DNA of 64,000 nt from Bacteroidota bacterium. GTDB lineage: Bacteria > Bacteroidota > Ignavibacteria > UBA10030 > UBA8401. This document shows positions 1 to 10,000 of the stretch, in pieces. The DNA lies in contig WBUG01000008.1 of NCBI GenBank assembly GCA_008933835.1, positions 1 to 64,000 on the forward strand, given 5' to 3'. The position numbers and the translations under genes were made by a program. Each line of letters begins with the position of its first letter. Position 1 is the stretch's first letter. The notes under the pieces are model-generated. The model made no database searches and was not told the origin of the DNA. It worked only from the letters and a program-made list of their open reading frames with translations.

Positions 1-352
1 CCACCGCGCGGAACATCGCCTGCTCCCCTCCGGCGATGATCCCCTGCACCATGTCGAAGGGGACGCCGTACGTGGGGGGACACTCCGACGCATCCACCAC
101 GCCGACGCGGCCGCTGGTGCCGGCTCCGACGTAGATGAGCCGTCCGCCGTTGAGGAACGCCTTCACCGTCAGTTCCACCGCCTGCGCGATGTACGGGATC
201 TGCGTCCGCACCGCCTCGGCCACGCGGTGGTCCTCGTCGTTGATGATGGTGAGGATGTCGGTGACGGAGCGGGCGTCGATGTCCATCGAGGCGGGATTGC
301 GCTGCTCGGTGGAGAGGTGCTGCAGTTGCCGGAAGAGCTCTTTCTGTTCCAT
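1..352 (-). CDS. murQ: N-acetylmuramic acid 6-phosphate etherase MurQ (3' end cut off by window edge)
   Basis: MurQ cleaves the lactyl ether of MurNAc-6-phosphate to give GlcNAc-6-phosphate and lactate during cytoplasmic recycling of cell-wall sugars. About 117 N-terminal residues of a protein usually near 300 are visible. They include the SIS-domain sugar-phosphate motif [21 protein letters not shown] (residues about 76-96), with Glu90 matching the catalytic Glu83 of E. coli MurQ. The second catalytic glutamate would lie beyond the edge. The ATG at 352-350 was chosen because the reading begins [11 protein letters not shown] and runs into the conserved INDED segment. It starts 2 nt after the rsmG stop, so it is probably the downstream gene of the mnmE-mnmG-rsmG operon. 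Confidence 0.9.
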   Translation of the reverse strand, partial: MEQKELFRQLQHLSTEQRNPASMDIDARSVTDILTIINDEDHRVAEAVRTQIPYIAQAVELTVKAFLNGGRLIYVGAGTSGRVGVVDASECPPTYGVPFDMVQGIIAGGEQAMFRAV

Positions 353-354
353 AC

Positions 355-1062
355 TTATGACCGGGTGACGATGACGAGTTTCTTGTCCAGATGGTCGAAC
401 TCCTCGCTTCCGGGGAAGACGAGCGGAACGCTGCGGAAGCGGAGCGACGGATATCCGCGGCGGGCCTCCCGTTCCTCCTCCTCGATCTCCTGCCCCTTGA
501 ACGTGACCAGCGACGGTACCGTAAGATACGCTTTTCCGCCGTCGGATGAACCCCCTCCGTCCCGTTTGAGGAAGGGCCATCCCCAATCCAGCAGGTTCGA
601 CAGACGGCTCACGGAGCGGGCGACCACGGCGTCGAACCCCTCCCGGTAGCGCGCATCGGCGTTCACCTCCTCCGCCCTTCCCCACACGGTCTCAACGTTC
701 GTCAATCCTATTGCGTCGGCCATCGCCCGCACGGCGTTCACCTTCTTCTGGGTGGAATCGAGCAGCATAAAGGAACACCCCGGCAGCATCACCGCCAGCG
801 GGATGCCCGGAAATCCGCCCCCCGTACCGAGGTCCAGGATGCGCGAACCCTCCCGGAACGACACTTTGAAGAGCATCGTCAGGGAGAGGGCGATGTGCCC
901 CCGCCAGAGGTTCTCTTCGTTCTTGCGGGAGACGAGGTTGATCTTCGCGTTCCAGTCGAGCAGTTCCTGCCGGAAACGGGAGAGCCGGGACAATTGAATG
1001 TCCGTTATAAATATCCCGTTCTTCCGGCAGAGCGTATGGAGCCAGAGTTCGTCGTCGGTCAT
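355..1062 (-). CDS. rsmG: 16S rRNA (guanine-527-N7)-methyltransferase RsmG
   Basis: RsmG methylates G527 of 16S rRNA using S-adenosylmethionine. The 235-residue product carries the SAM-binding motif [16 protein letters not shown] at about residues 75-90. Upstream is the family-typical segment with WNAKINLVS (about residues 37-45). It is slightly longer than the usual 205-215 residues because of a glycine/serine-rich insertion near residue 175 ([11 protein letters not shown]). The gene lies 21 nt downstream of mnmG and 2 nt upstream of murQ, the usual mnmG-rsmG pairing. A parS-like palindrome fills the gap just before its ATG. Confidence 0.95.
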   Translation of the reverse strand: MTDDELWLHTLCRKNGIFITDIQLSRLSRFRQELLDWNAKINLVSRKNEENLWRGHIALSLTMLFKVSFREGSRILDLGTGGGFPGIPLAVMLPGCSFMLLDSTQKKVNAVRAMADAIGLTNVETVWGRAEEVNADARYREGFDAVVARSVSRLSNLLDWGWPFLKRDGGGSSDGGKAYLTVPSLVTFKGQEIEEEEREARRGYPSLRFRSVPLVFPGSEEFDHLDKKLVIVTRS

Positions 1063-1063
1063 G

Positions 1064-1077
1064 GTTTCACGTGGAAC
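1064..1077. promoter_or_regulatory. parS-like palindrome (ParB/Noc-type site), copy 1
   Basis: The 14-mer GTTTCACGTGGAAC lies in the 21-bp gap between mnmG and rsmG. It is the exact reverse complement of the 14-mer in the gap upstream of mnmG. It closely resembles the known parS consensus TGTTTCACGTGAAACA and the variant TGTTCCACGTGGAACA. Two identical copies placed only between genes argue against chance. Binding by ParB is inferred; parB itself is not in the window. Confidence 0.75.
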
Positions 1078-1083
1078 GCCGCA

Positions 1084-2976
1084 TCATTGGCGGCGCTCGT
1101 TCTGTTTCAGGAAAATACCGAGCACCGACACGTCCGCGCTGGTGACGCCGGCGATGCGCGATGCCTGGCCGATGGAGCGGGGCCGCACCCGCTGGAGTTT
1201 CTCCTTCCCTTCCGCGCTCAGCGAGGGGATGGATCGGTAATCGAAGTGTTCCGGGATGAGCATCTCTTCGAACTTCGCGAAGCGGACGATCTGTTCGTTC
1301 TGCCGTTGAATGTATCCCTCGTACTTCACATCGATCTCCACCTGCCGCATCACCTCTTCATCGCGCAGCGACGCGGAGACCTCCGGCGAATCGATCAGCT
1401 CCGCGACATGACGGATGGAGATGTTCGTGCGGCGGAGGATCTTCACCAGCGGTTCGTTCTCGGCGATGGCCGTCTCTCCGTTCCGTTCCAGCACCGGATT
1501 CACTTTGGACGGCGCTGCCATCGTCGTGCGGAGATGTTCGACCGTTCGCTCGATGGCGTTCTCCTTCGTCGCCAGGCGTTCGATCCATCCGTCCGGCACC
1601 AGACCGAGCATATGCCCCATCCGCATCAGCCGTCGGTCCGCATTGTCCTGACGGAGGAGCAACCGGTACTCAGCGCGGGAGGTGAACATACGGTACGGTT
1701 CTTCGGTGGATTTGTTGATGAGGTCGTCGATCATCACCCCGATGTACGCGTCGCTGCGCTGAAGGATGAACGGCGGACGTTTCTGCACTTTCAGAGCGGC
1801 GTTGATGCCGGCGACGAGTCCCTGCCCCGCCGCCTCTTCGTACCCGGAGGTGCCGTTGATCTGTCCGGCGAAGTAGAGTCCGGACACGAGCTTCGTTTCC
1901 AGCGTGTGATGGAGCTGGTGCGGCGGAAAGTAGTCGTACTCCACGGCGTAACCCGGACGCAGCATCTTCACCTGTTCCAATCCGCGGATGCTGCGCAGAC
2001 CTTCGAACTGCACCTCTTCCGGAAGGCTCGTCGAGAACCCGTTCACGTAGACGACGTTCGTATCATACCCTTCCGGTTCGAGAAAGATCTGATGCCGCTC
2101 CCGGTCCGCGAACCGATGCACCTTGTCCTCGATGGAGGGACAGTACCGCGGTCCCACCCCCTTGATGCGCCCGGTGAACATGGGAGAGCGGTCGAATCCC
2201 TTCTCAAGAATGGAGTGTGTCGAGCCGTTGGTGTAGGTCAGATACATCGGTATCAAACGGTTCGTGATGGAACCGGTCTGGTATGAGAACGGTACCGGAG
2301 GATCATCGCTGTGCAGCACTTCGGTCTTCGCAATGTCGATGCTCTGCAGGTCAATCCGAGGCGGAGTGCCGGTCTTCAGCCGTCCTGTGACGAATCCGAG
2401 CTCCGTCAATGTCTCGGTCACTCCCCGTGACGGCGCTTCTCCGAACCTCCCTCCCGACCGGTGCCTCTCGCCGGTATGCATCAATCCGTTCAGGAACGTA
2501 CCGGCACACAGCACCATGGCGCCGCCGAGGATTTCGAAACCGTTCGCAGTGGTGACACCCCGGAGCATCCCTCCTTCGACATGCATGGAAGTGACAGAAT
2601 CTTCCAACACGTCGATCCCCGGGGCGCTAAGGATCCTCCGTTGGGCATCCCGGGCATACCATTCACGGTCACTCTGGCACCGTGGGGACCAAACGGCCGG
2701 ACCCTTGGAGGTGTTCAGCATCTTGAACTGAATGCCGGTGGCATCGGCGATCCTCCCCATCTCCCCTCCCAGCGCATCGATCTCCCGTACAAGATGTCCT
2801 TTCGCCGTCCCTCCGATGGCCGGGTTGCACGACATCCTCCCGATGGCATCCGCCTTCAGCGAGATGAGCAGCGTCGAACATCCCATGCGGGAAGCGGCGA
2901 GCGATGCCTCGATACCGGCATGGCCGCCCCCCACAACGATGACGTCATAGGATGATTTTGGGATCTTCACCAGCAT
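1084..2976 (-). CDS. mnmG: tRNA uridine-34 5-carboxymethylaminomethyl modification enzyme MnmG (GidA)
   Basis: MnmG is the FAD-binding partner of MnmE. Together they add the carboxymethylaminomethyl group to wobble U34 of certain tRNAs. The 630-residue length is normal. The N-terminal FAD-binding motif [11 protein letters not shown] starts near residue 14. Further family signatures are [14 protein letters not shown], the RLKTGTPPR segment, [18 protein letters not shown] and [12 protein letters not shown]. The C-terminal part, which contacts MnmE and tRNA, is complete. The gene sits between mnmE and rsmG, each separated by a 21-bp gap that holds a parS-like site, so it is probably co-transcribed with both. 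Confidence 0.97.
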   Translation of the reverse strand: MLVKIPKSSYDVIVVGGGHAGIEASLAASRMGCSTLLISLKADAIGRMSCNPAIGGTAKGHLVREIDALGGEMGRIADATGIQFKMLNTSKGPAVWSPRCQSDREWYARDAQRRILSAPGIDVLEDSVTSMHVEGGMLRGVTTANGFEILGGAMVLCAGTFLNGLMHTGERHRSGGRFGEAPSRGVTETLTELGFVTGRLKTGTPPRIDLQSIDIAKTEVLHSDDPPVPFSYQTGSITNRLIPMYLTYTNGSTHSILEKGFDRSPMFTGRIKGVGPRYCPSIEDKVHRFADRERHQIFLEPEGYDTNVVYVNGFSTSLPEEVQFEGLRSIRGLEQVKMLRPGYAVEYDYFPPHQLHHTLETKLVSGLYFAGQINGTSGYEEAAGQGLVAGINAALKVQKRPPFILQRSDAYIGVMIDDLINKSTEEPYRMFTSRAEYRLLLRQDNADRRLMRMGHMLGLVPDGWIERLATKENAIERTVEHLRTTMAAPSKVNPVLERNGETAIAENEPLVKILRRTNISIRHVAELIDSPEVSASLRDEEVMRQVEIDVKYEGYIQRQNEQIVRFAKFEEMLIPEHFDYRSIPSLSAEGKEKLQRVRPRSIGQASRIAGVTSADVSVLGIFLKQNERRQ

Positions 2977-2979
2977 GAT

Positions 2980-2993
2980 GTTCCACGTGAAAC
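2980..2993. promoter_or_regulatory. parS-like palindrome (ParB/Noc-type site), copy 2
   Basis: GTTCCACGTGAAAC in the 21-bp gap between mnmE and mnmG. With the preceding T it matches 14 of 16 positions of TGTTTCACGTGAAACA. It is identical, on the opposite strand, to the site at 1064-1077. Origin-proximal location next to mnmE/mnmG/rsmG is where parS sites and parAB are commonly found. Function is inferred. Confidence 0.78.
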
Positions 2994-2997
2994 GTTC

Positions 2998-4392
2998 TTA
3001 CTTTCCAATGCAGAAACGGGCAAAAATATTGTTGAGAATGTCTTCCGGTGTGGTCAATCCAATGATGTCACCTAGGTGATTCAGGGCCTCGCGCAGGTCT
3101 ACGGCGACGAACTCTCCGCTCATGTTTTGTTGTATGGAACGCTCGGCACTATCCAGTGATTCCAGGGCGTGGACGAGCGCATCCTTATGCCTCTCATTGG
3201 TGATGAGGGGGGCATCGGACTCGTCCGCATGGTCGGGAATGGCGGTCTCGAACAGCATACTCTTCAGCATGTCGATACCGGTATGGGTCTTACAGGAGAT
3301 TTCGACCGATGGCCGGTCGGGTATGACGGGGAGGGAGAAACCAGACGCTTTCCGGTCTGCCTTGTTCACGACGAGAATGGATTTCCCATGCTTGGGAAGC
3401 GAGTTCATGGCCTCTTCCAGCATGTCCGCCTCCCCCTTCCCGATCTCTTCCGACGCATCGACCATGAACAGGACGATATCCGCCTTCCGGATATGCTGCA
3501 TGGTCCGGCGGATCCCCTCCTTTTCGATGAGGTCCACCGACTCCCGGATACCGGCGGTATCCGTGAAAACGAACTCCATGCCGTGCAGGGTGATGCTTTC
3601 TTCGATGACATCCCTCGTGGTACCCGGGATCTCGCTGACGATGGCCCTCTCCTCTTCCAACAGGATATTCAATAGACTGGACTTCCCGACATTCGGTTTT
3701 CCGGCCAGTGCGACCCGCACCCCTTCCCTTGCCATTTTTCCGGTAGAGTACCTTGAGAGGATGGTTTGGATTCGTTCCCGGACTCCGGAGAGTTTCGAAA
3801 GAAGTTCATCCCGGCGCGCCAGTTCTATCCCCTCCTCCGAAAAGTCGAGCTCCAGTTCTAATAAAGAGCAAAGGTCCGTGAGGGTCGACCGGAGTTCGCG
3901 GATGTGTCCGGAGAGTTTCCCGGTGAGCTGCTCCATGGAAACCCGGTGTGCGCGTTCGCTGCGGGCGTGGATGAGGTCCGCCACCGCTTCGGCCTGGGCC
4001 AGGTCGAGCCGGTCATTGAGGAAAGCGCGGAGCGTGAACTCGCCCGGGTCCGCAGGACGGGCGCCGGCGGCGATGACGAGACGGAGAACGGCGCGGGAGA
4101 CGAAATGGCCGCCATGCGTACCGAGCTCGACCACCTCTTCGCCGGTGTAGGAATGCGGGGCGCGGAAGACCGTGGCGAGGATGGCGTCCGCCGGGCGTCC
4201 GTCCTCGCCGACGACGGAGCCGTAGTGCACGGTATGGCTCGCGGCGGACGAGAGCGGGATGCGGCCGCGGAAGACCCGGTCCGCCACGCCGACGGCGTCC
4301 GGCCCGCTGATACGTATAACGGCTATACCGCCGTTCCCGGCGGGGGTCGCCACGGCGGCGATGGTGTCCTGTGTTCGAAGCGGTGCGGTCAT
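2998..4392 (-). CDS. mnmE: tRNA modification GTPase MnmE (TrmE)
   Basis: MnmE is the potassium-dependent GTPase partner of MnmG in wobble-uridine modification. It has an N-terminal tetrahydrofolate-binding domain (DTIAAVATPAGNGGIAVIRI), a helical middle domain, an inserted G domain with P-loop GKPNVGKSS, switch motif DTAG and NKAD. The C-terminus ends FCIGK, the conserved C-x-G-K motif. The ATG at 4392 is preferred to an upstream GTG at 4407. It gives the usual MTAP-type N-terminus, and a minus-strand -10-like TACATT at 4413-4408 would place the transcript start downstream of that GTG. It is probably the first gene of mnmE-mnmG-rsmG-murQ. Confidence 0.96.
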   Translation of the reverse strand: MTAPLRTQDTIAAVATPAGNGGIAVIRISGPDAVGVADRVFRGRIPLSSAASHTVHYGSVVGEDGRPADAILATVFRAPHSYTGEEVVELGTHGGHFVSRAVLRLVIAAGARPADPGEFTLRAFLNDRLDLAQAEAVADLIHARSERAHRVSMEQLTGKLSGHIRELRSTLTDLCSLLELELDFSEEGIELARRDELLSKLSGVRERIQTILSRYSTGKMAREGVRVALAGKPNVGKSSLLNILLEEERAIVSEIPGTTRDVIEESITLHGMEFVFTDTAGIRESVDLIEKEGIRRTMQHIRKADIVLFMVDASEEIGKGEADMLEEAMNSLPKHGKSILVVNKADRKASGFSLPVIPDRPSVEISCKTHTGIDMLKSMLFETAIPDHADESDAPLITNERHKDALVHALESLDSAERSIQQNMSGEFVAVDLREALNHLGDIIGLTTPEDILNNIFARFCIGK

Positions 4393-4425
4393 GATGAAGA
4401 TCTTCACAATGTAGAAAATTATCTC

Positions 4426-4453
4426 TTGACTTCAGTACCGAAAATCGTATCTT
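4426..4453 (+). promoter_or_regulatory. Promoter for the ilv operon leader
   Basis: TTGACT (4426-4431), 16-bp spacer, TATCTTG (4448-4454). The same TATCTTG element precedes rpmH at 61820. A start near 4460 would give about 38 nt of leader before the small peptide gene at 4498. It is divergent from a minus-strand -10-like element (4413-4408) for mnmE. Assigned by pattern only. Confidence 0.6.
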
Positions 4454-4497
4454 GAAGATGTGTAACACGCTGCACCGTTCACTGTCCGCTCAAAAGA

Positions 4498-4647
4498 ATG
4501 TACGAGAACACACGACAGACTCGAATCACCCCGCGGCGCTCCGGCGTCCGTGTGATTCCTGTACGCGCGTCTCTCCTTCCGTTCGTCGGTATTACCATTC
4601 TTCTGGGGCTTACGCTCGCGATCCTTCTGCCGATTCTACTCGGCTGA
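4498..4647 (+). CDS. Putative Leu/Ile-rich leader peptide of the ilv operon (49 aa)
   Basis: This 49-codon reading frame begins MYENTRQTRITPRR and ends in a hydrophobic run with 15 Leu/Ile/Val among the last 24 residues (10 Leu, 4 Ile, 1 Val). Codon choice is striking. Four of six Ile codons are ATT, and Leu uses four CTT and one CTA, while the neighbouring ilvB uses ATC and CTC/CTG almost exclusively. Placement fits a translated attenuator leader like those of enteric ilv operons: downstream of a promoter, upstream of acetolactate synthase, followed by competing hairpins. The alternative is a small single-pass membrane protein with an arginine-rich cytoplasmic N-terminus. No strong ribosome site precedes it. 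I do not recognise a homologue. Confidence 0.6.
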   Translation: MYENTRQTRITPRRSGVRVIPVRASLLPFVGITILLGLTLAILLPILLG

Positions 4648-4656
4648 GCGAACGCA

Positions 4657-4754
4657 GAGGTTACCCCAACGAACCCTTCCCACATCGACGTCATCCGCAG
4701 TACGTGAGAATCCAGGAATCAGGGAGTAACCTCCGGGCGAGGATACTGTTCCTC
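4657..4754 (+). promoter_or_regulatory. Possible attenuator: mutually exclusive hairpins between leader peptide and ilvB
   Basis: GAGGTTAC (4657-4664) can pair with GTAACCTC (4726-4733). The downstream arm overlaps CCTC, which can instead pair with GAGG at 4739-4742. That GAGG is also the 5' arm of GAGGA (4739-4743)/TCCTC (4750-4754), followed by a T-rich stretch to 4767. These pairings cannot all form together, as expected of an attenuator, but the last hairpin is weak for an intrinsic terminator. No tRNA or other gene is seen in 4454-4777. Confidence 0.45.
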
Positions 4755-4777
4755 ATTCATTCATTCTCAGGTACGCC

Positions 4778-6526
4778 ATGACACACTCCTCCTCCCACCA
4801 ACGCCTCATGACCGGGGCCGAGATCTTCGTCCGTTCGCTGGTCGAAGAGAAGGTCGACGTCGTCTTCGGATATCCCGGCGGCGCCGTCATCGGCATCTAC
4901 GACGCGCTGCACGACATCTCGGACATCAAGCACATCCTGACGCGTCACGAACAGGGGGCCGTGCATGCCGCCGAAGGGTACTCGAAAGCGAGCGGCCGTC
5001 CGGGCGTGGCGCTGGTGACCTCGGGTCCGGGTGCGACGAACACCGTCACCGGCATCGCGGACGCCTACATGGACTCCATCCCCATCGTGGTCTTCACCGG
5101 CCAGGTGGCGCTGAAGCTCATCGGCAACGACGCGTTCCAGGAGGCGGACATCGTCGGGATCACGCGCCCCATCACCAAGCACAACTACCTGGTGCGCGAT
5201 GTGAACGAACTCGCCGCGACCATCAAGGAGGCCTTCTACGTCGCCACCACCGGGCGGCCGGGTCCCGTGCTCGTGGACCTGCCGAAGGACGTCATGGCGT
5301 CCAAAGCGGTCTTCTCGTACCCGAAGAGCGTGAAGCTCCGTTCCTACCAGCCGCACACCGAAGGACATCAGAAGCAGCTCAGCAAGGCGGCCGAACTCAT
5401 CGCGAAGGCGAAGCGGCCGGTGCTGTACGTCGGCGGCGGCACCATCCTCTCCGGCGCTTCTGAGGAACTGACGGCGTTCGCGCGGGCGACCGGCATCCCG
5501 GTCACCACCACGCTGCACGGGCTCGGCGCATTCCCGGAATCGGACGAACTCTCGCTGGGGATGCTCGGCATGCACGGCACGTGGTACTCCAACACCGCGG
5601 TGCACTACAGCGACCTGCTCATCGCCGTCGGCGCGCGCTTCGACGACCGCGTCACGGGGCGCACGGACGCGTTCGCGCCGGAGGCGAAGAAGATCCACAT
5701 CGACATCGACCCCTCCAACATCAGCAAGAACGTGAAGGTCGACGTTCCCATCGTCGGCGACGTGAAGACGGTGCTGAAGCAGCTCACGCCGATGGTGAAG
5801 CCGCTCGACACGAAGGACTGGGTGCGCACCATCCGCGCGTGGAAGGAGGAGCATCCGCTGCGCTACCGCAACGGGAAGGAGGTCCGGATGCAGCACGTGA
5901 TCCAGACGCTCTCCGGCCTGACGAAGGGGAACGCGGTGATGGTGAGCGACGTGGGACAGCACCAGATGTGGATGGCGCAGTTCTTCAACTACATGCTGCC
6001 GCGGACGCACCTGACCTCCGGCGGTCTCGGCACGATGGGCTTCTCGCTGCCGGCGGCGATGGGGGCGGCGTTCGCGCGGCGGGACATCCCGGTCATCTCC
6101 GTGAGCGGGGACGGCGGGTTCCAGATGAACATCCAGGAGCTGGCTACCATCCGCGAGCACAGCGTGCCGGTGAAGATCATCATCCTCAACAACGGCTACC
6201 TCGGCATGGTGCGGCAATGGCAGCAGCTCTTCTGGCGGAAGCGGTACTCGCACGTGGAGATGTTCGGACCGGACTTCGTGAAGGTGGCCGAGGCGTACGG
6301 CATCCCGGGGTTCCGCGCCACGCAGACCGCCGAGGTGGAGGAGACGCTCCGGCGCCTGCTCGACACGGAGGGACCCGCGCTGGCGGAGTTCCGCGTGATG
6401 AAGGAGGACAACGTCTACCCGATGATACCGGCGGGACAGACGTACAACGAGATCATGGACGTACCGGAGGCGACGGAGGAGGAGCAGGGGGAACGACTCG
6501 AACTGGTCACCATCGCAAAGGGTTGA
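4778..6526 (+). CDS. ilvB: Acetolactate synthase, large catalytic subunit
   Basis: This thiamine-diphosphate enzyme condenses two pyruvates to acetolactate, or pyruvate with 2-oxobutyrate, as the first common step to valine, leucine and isoleucine. The 582-residue length is usual. Visible features are the activating glutamate Glu58 in RHEQGAVHAAEGY, the FAD-binding middle domain, and the C-terminal ThDP/metal motif beginning GDGGFQMN and ending in the conserved asparagines of ILNNGYLGM. It heads a tightly packed operon: the regulatory subunit starts 1 nt after its stop. The putative leader peptide and hairpins upstream suggest regulation by branched-chain amino-acid supply. Confidence 0.97.
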   Translation: MTHSSSHQRLMTGAEIFVRSLVEEKVDVVFGYPGGAVIGIYDALHDISDIKHILTRHEQGAVHAAEGYSKASGRPGVALVTSGPGATNTVTGIADAYMDSIPIVVFTGQVALKLIGNDAFQEADIVGITRPITKHNYLVRDVNELAATIKEAFYVATTGRPGPVLVDLPKDVMASKAVFSYPKSVKLRSYQPHTEGHQKQLSKAAELIAKAKRPVLYVGGGTILSGASEELTAFARATGIPVTTTLHGLGAFPESDELSLGMLGMHGTWYSNTAVHYSDLLIAVGARFDDRVTGRTDAFAPEAKKIHIDIDPSNISKNVKVDVPIVGDVKTVLKQLTPMVKPLDTKDWVRTIRAWKEEHPLRYRNGKEVRMQHVIQTLSGLTKGNAVMVSDVGQHQMWMAQFFNYMLPRTHLTSGGLGTMGFSLPAAMGAAFARRDIPVISVSGDGGFQMNIQELATIREHSVPVKIIILNNGYLGMVRQWQQLFWRKRYSHVEMFGPDFVKVAEAYGIPGFRATQTAEVEETLRRLLDTEGPALAEFRVMKEDNVYPMIPAGQTYNEIMDVPEATEEEQGERLELVTIAKG

Positions 6527-6527
6527 T

Positions 6528-7052
6528 ATGACCGCCGCAGAACAGGAACAGGACCCGCAGGTCCACAAGCACACCATCTCCGTGCTGCTGGAGAACAAAT
6601 TCGGCGCGCTGAACCGCGTGGCCGGGATGTTCTCCGCCAAGGGATACAACCTCGAGTCCATCACCGTCGGTCCGACGGAGGACGAGAGCGTCTCACGCAT
6701 GACCATCGTCACCACGGGGGACGACGCCATCATCGAGCAGATCATCAAGCAGCTCAACAAGCTCATCGACACGCTCAAGGTGGTGGACCTGACGTACGAG
6801 AGCTTCATGGAGCGGGAGCTGGCGCTCATCAAGGTCTCGACGAGCGCCGACACGCGCTCGGAGATCATGCAGATCGCCGAGATCTTCCGCGCGAAGATCG
6901 TGGACATCAGCCACAAGACGATGACGGTGGAGGCGACCGGGAGCGGGCAGAAGGTGGACGCCATCATCAAGATGCTCAAGCCGTTCCACATCAAGGAGCT
7001 GGCGCGCACCGGACGCGTGGCGCTGAAACGCGAGTTCGTGGGGGACGTGTGA
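6528..7052 (+). CDS. ilvN: Acetolactate synthase, small regulatory subunit
   Basis: The 174-residue regulatory partner of IlvB confers feedback inhibition, usually by valine. An ACT domain occupies about residues 15-90 (HTISVLLENKFGALNRVAGM, NLESITVGPTED), followed by the C-terminal acetolactate-synthase small-subunit domain with the FRAKIVDIS segment. Its ATG follows the ilvB stop by one base, and its stop overlaps the GTG start of gltB, indicating translational coupling along the operon. Confidence 0.96.
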   Translation: MTAAEQEQDPQVHKHTISVLLENKFGALNRVAGMFSAKGYNLESITVGPTEDESVSRMTIVTTGDDAIIEQIIKQLNKLIDTLKVVDLTYESFMERELALIKVSTSADTRSEIMQIAEIFRAKIVDISHKTMTVEATGSGQKVDAIIKMLKPFHIKELARTGRVALKREFVGDV

Positions 7053-10000
7053 CGGACGGCGCGCAGCGGCGGCGTTTCCCGCTCTACGACCCGGGCTTCG
7101 AGCACGACGCGTGCGGCATGGGCTTCGTGGCCGCCATCGACGGCACGCGGAGCCGGCGCGTCCTTTCGCTGGCCCTGAAAGGGGTGTGCAGCGTGAGCCA
7201 CCGCGGGGCGGTGGACGCCGACGAGCAGACGGGGGACGGCGCCGGCATCCTGACGCAGCTTCCGCACGCGATGCTGAAGAAGGCGGTGCGGGGACTCTCG
7301 GCGATGCTCGCGTCCGACGACGAGCTCGGCGCCGGCGTCTTCTTCCTGCCGAAGGAGAGCGCGCGGTTCCAGCGCTGCCGCGAACTGATCGAATCCGTCG
7401 TGCGGAGCCGGGGCGTGCGCATCCTCGCGTGGCGGACGGTGCCGACCGATCCGTACTTCCTCGGCGAGAAGGCGGCGGCCACGCAGCCCAATCTGCAGCA
7501 GCTGCTCACCGCGCGCCCGGCCGCCATGTCCGCCGACGCGTACGAACGGACCCTCTATATCATCCGCAAGGAGATCGAACAGCGGGCGGGGGAGGAGGGA
7601 CTGGAGCTGTACGCCGCCTCGTTCTCCTCCCGCACCATCGTCTATAAAGGACTCGTCACGCCCGCCGCGCTGGAGAAGTTCTTCCTCGACCTGCAGGACC
7701 CCGAGTACGCCACCGCCATCGCGGTGTTCCACCAGCGCTTCAGCACGAACACCTTCCCGAAATGGGAACTGGCGCATCCGTTCCGCATGCTGGCGCACAA
7801 CGGCGAGATCAACACCATCCAGGGGAACCGGAACTGGACCCGCGCCCGCGAAGCGGAGCTGCGCTCCGACGTGTGGGGCGACGACATCCGCTTCATCACG
7901 CCCATCGTGCGGCCGGGCGGCAGCGACTCCGCCCATCTCGACAACGCGCTGGAGGCTCTGACGATGTCCGGCCGCAGCGTGCTGCACTCCATGCTGATGC
8001 TCGTCCCCGAAGCGTGGGCGTCGTCCTACCGGGTGGAGCCGTACGTGCGGGGATTCTTCGAGTACCATGAGTGCTTCAGCGAACCGTGGGACGGACCGGC
8101 GGCGCTCGTCTTCACCGACGGACGCACGGTGGCCGCGTCGCTCGACCGGAACGGACTGCGTCCGGCCCGTTACGCGGTGACGGAGGACGGTCTGGTGATC
8201 CTCTCGTCCGAAGCGGGAGCGGTGGAGATCGCGGACGCGTCGGTGGTCCGGAAGGGGAAGCTGGGACCGGGGCAGATGATCGCCGTCGACACGGCGGCGA
8301 AGTCGCTCGTGCGGGACTACGACATCAAGAAGGGGCTGTCGCTGCAGCGGCCGTACGGACAGTGGGTGAAGGAGCATCTCTACCGGCTGAGCGAGCATGT
8401 GACCTCGACCGAACGGTCGGCACCCGCGTACGGAACGGAGGAACTGCTCCGGCTGCAGGTGTGCAACGGATACAGCGCGGAGGAACTGTCGCTCATCTTC
8501 GCTCCGATGGCGGAGGAGGGGAAGGAGCCGGTCGGGTCGATGGGGGACGACGCCGCCATCGCGGTGCTCTCCCGCGAACCGAAACTGCTGCCGTCGTACT
8601 TCCGGCAGCAGTTCGCGCAGGTGACGAACCCGCCCATCGATCCCATCCGCGAGCGGTCGGTGATGTCCCTGACCGGCAAGCTGGGTCACCGCCGCAACTG
8701 GTTCGGCGAGACCCCCGAGCATGCGAAACTGGTGCAGATCTCCTCGCCGTTCCTCTTCGACAACGAACTGGCGGCGCTCACCGCCATCGACGATCCGGCG
8801 TTCCGCAGCGCGACGCTCTCCGTGCTCTTCCCCGCGGCGGAAGGGACCGCCGGGGCCGAGCGGCGCCTGGAGGCGTTGTGCGGCGAGGCCGAGCGCGCGG
8901 CGGACGAAGGGAAGTTCCTCATCGTCCTCTCGGACCGCGGAACGGACCGCGACCGCGCGCCGCTGCCGATGCTGCTGGCGGTCGGCGCGGTGCACAACCA
9001 TCTCATCCGCGCCCGCAAGCGGTTGAAGCTGAGCGTGGTGACCGAGACCGCCGAGGCGCGCGACGTGCACCACATGGCGACGCTCATCGGCTACGGCGTG
9101 AACGCGGTGAACCCGTACCTCGCCCTGCAGACCGTCCGCCGCATGACGGAGGCGAAAGGGGAGAGCGAGGCGGCGGTGGAGCGGGCGTTCCGCAACTACC
9201 GTAGCGCCGTCGAGGCGGGCATCCTCAAGACGATGGCCAAGATGGGCATCGCGCTGGCGGGAAGCTACCGCGGCGCGCAGATCTTCGAGGCGCTCGGCCT
9301 GAACGCCGCCGTGGTGGAGAAGTACTTCACCGGTACGCCGACCCGCATCGGCGGACTGGGGCTGCACGACATCCTCGCCGAAACGCTGGAGCGCCACCGG
9401 CGCGCGTTCGACGCCGCGAACGGCGCGCTGCCGGAGCGCGGTGAGTACAAGTTCAAGAAGAACGGCGAGACGCACGCCTGGTCCCCCGACGCGCTGCGCG
9501 CCATGCAGCAGTTCCGCAAGGGGGCCTCGCGCGAGACGTACTCCCATCTCGCCGCGGCGCTGGACCGGCACGAACCGGTGACGCTGAAGGACCTGATGCG
9601 CTTCCGGCCGGACCGCGCCCCGGTGCCGCTGGACGAGGTGGAACCGGCGGAGGAGATCATGAAGCGCTTCACCACCGCCGCGATGTCGCTCGGCGCGCTG
9701 TCGCCCGAGACGCACGAGGTCATCGCCGTGGCGATGAACCGCATCGGCGGAAAGAGCAACAGCGGCGAGGGAGGGGAGGACCCGGTGCGGTTCCGCCTCC
9801 GTCCCGACGGCGATTCGGCGAACAGCGCCATCAAGCAGATCGCCTCCGCGCGGTTCGGCGTGACGGCGGAGTACCTCGCCAGCGCGAAGGAGCTCGAGAT
9901 CAAGATGGCGCAGGGGGCCAAGCCGGGCGAGGGGGGCCAGCTGCCGGCGCACAAGGTGTCGCCGCACATCGCGCGGCTGCGCAAGTCGATGCCCGGCATC

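Noticed and set aside
4393-4407. GTG start for MnmE adding five residues
   Set aside because: The added residues are not typical of the family, and a -10-like element at 4413-4408 would put the transcript start past this codon.
4454-4777. tRNA or T-box riboswitch in the ilvB leader
   Set aside because: No cloverleaf is found. AGGGAGTAACCTC only superficially recalls the T-box antiterminator sequence, and no specifier-loop structure is seen.
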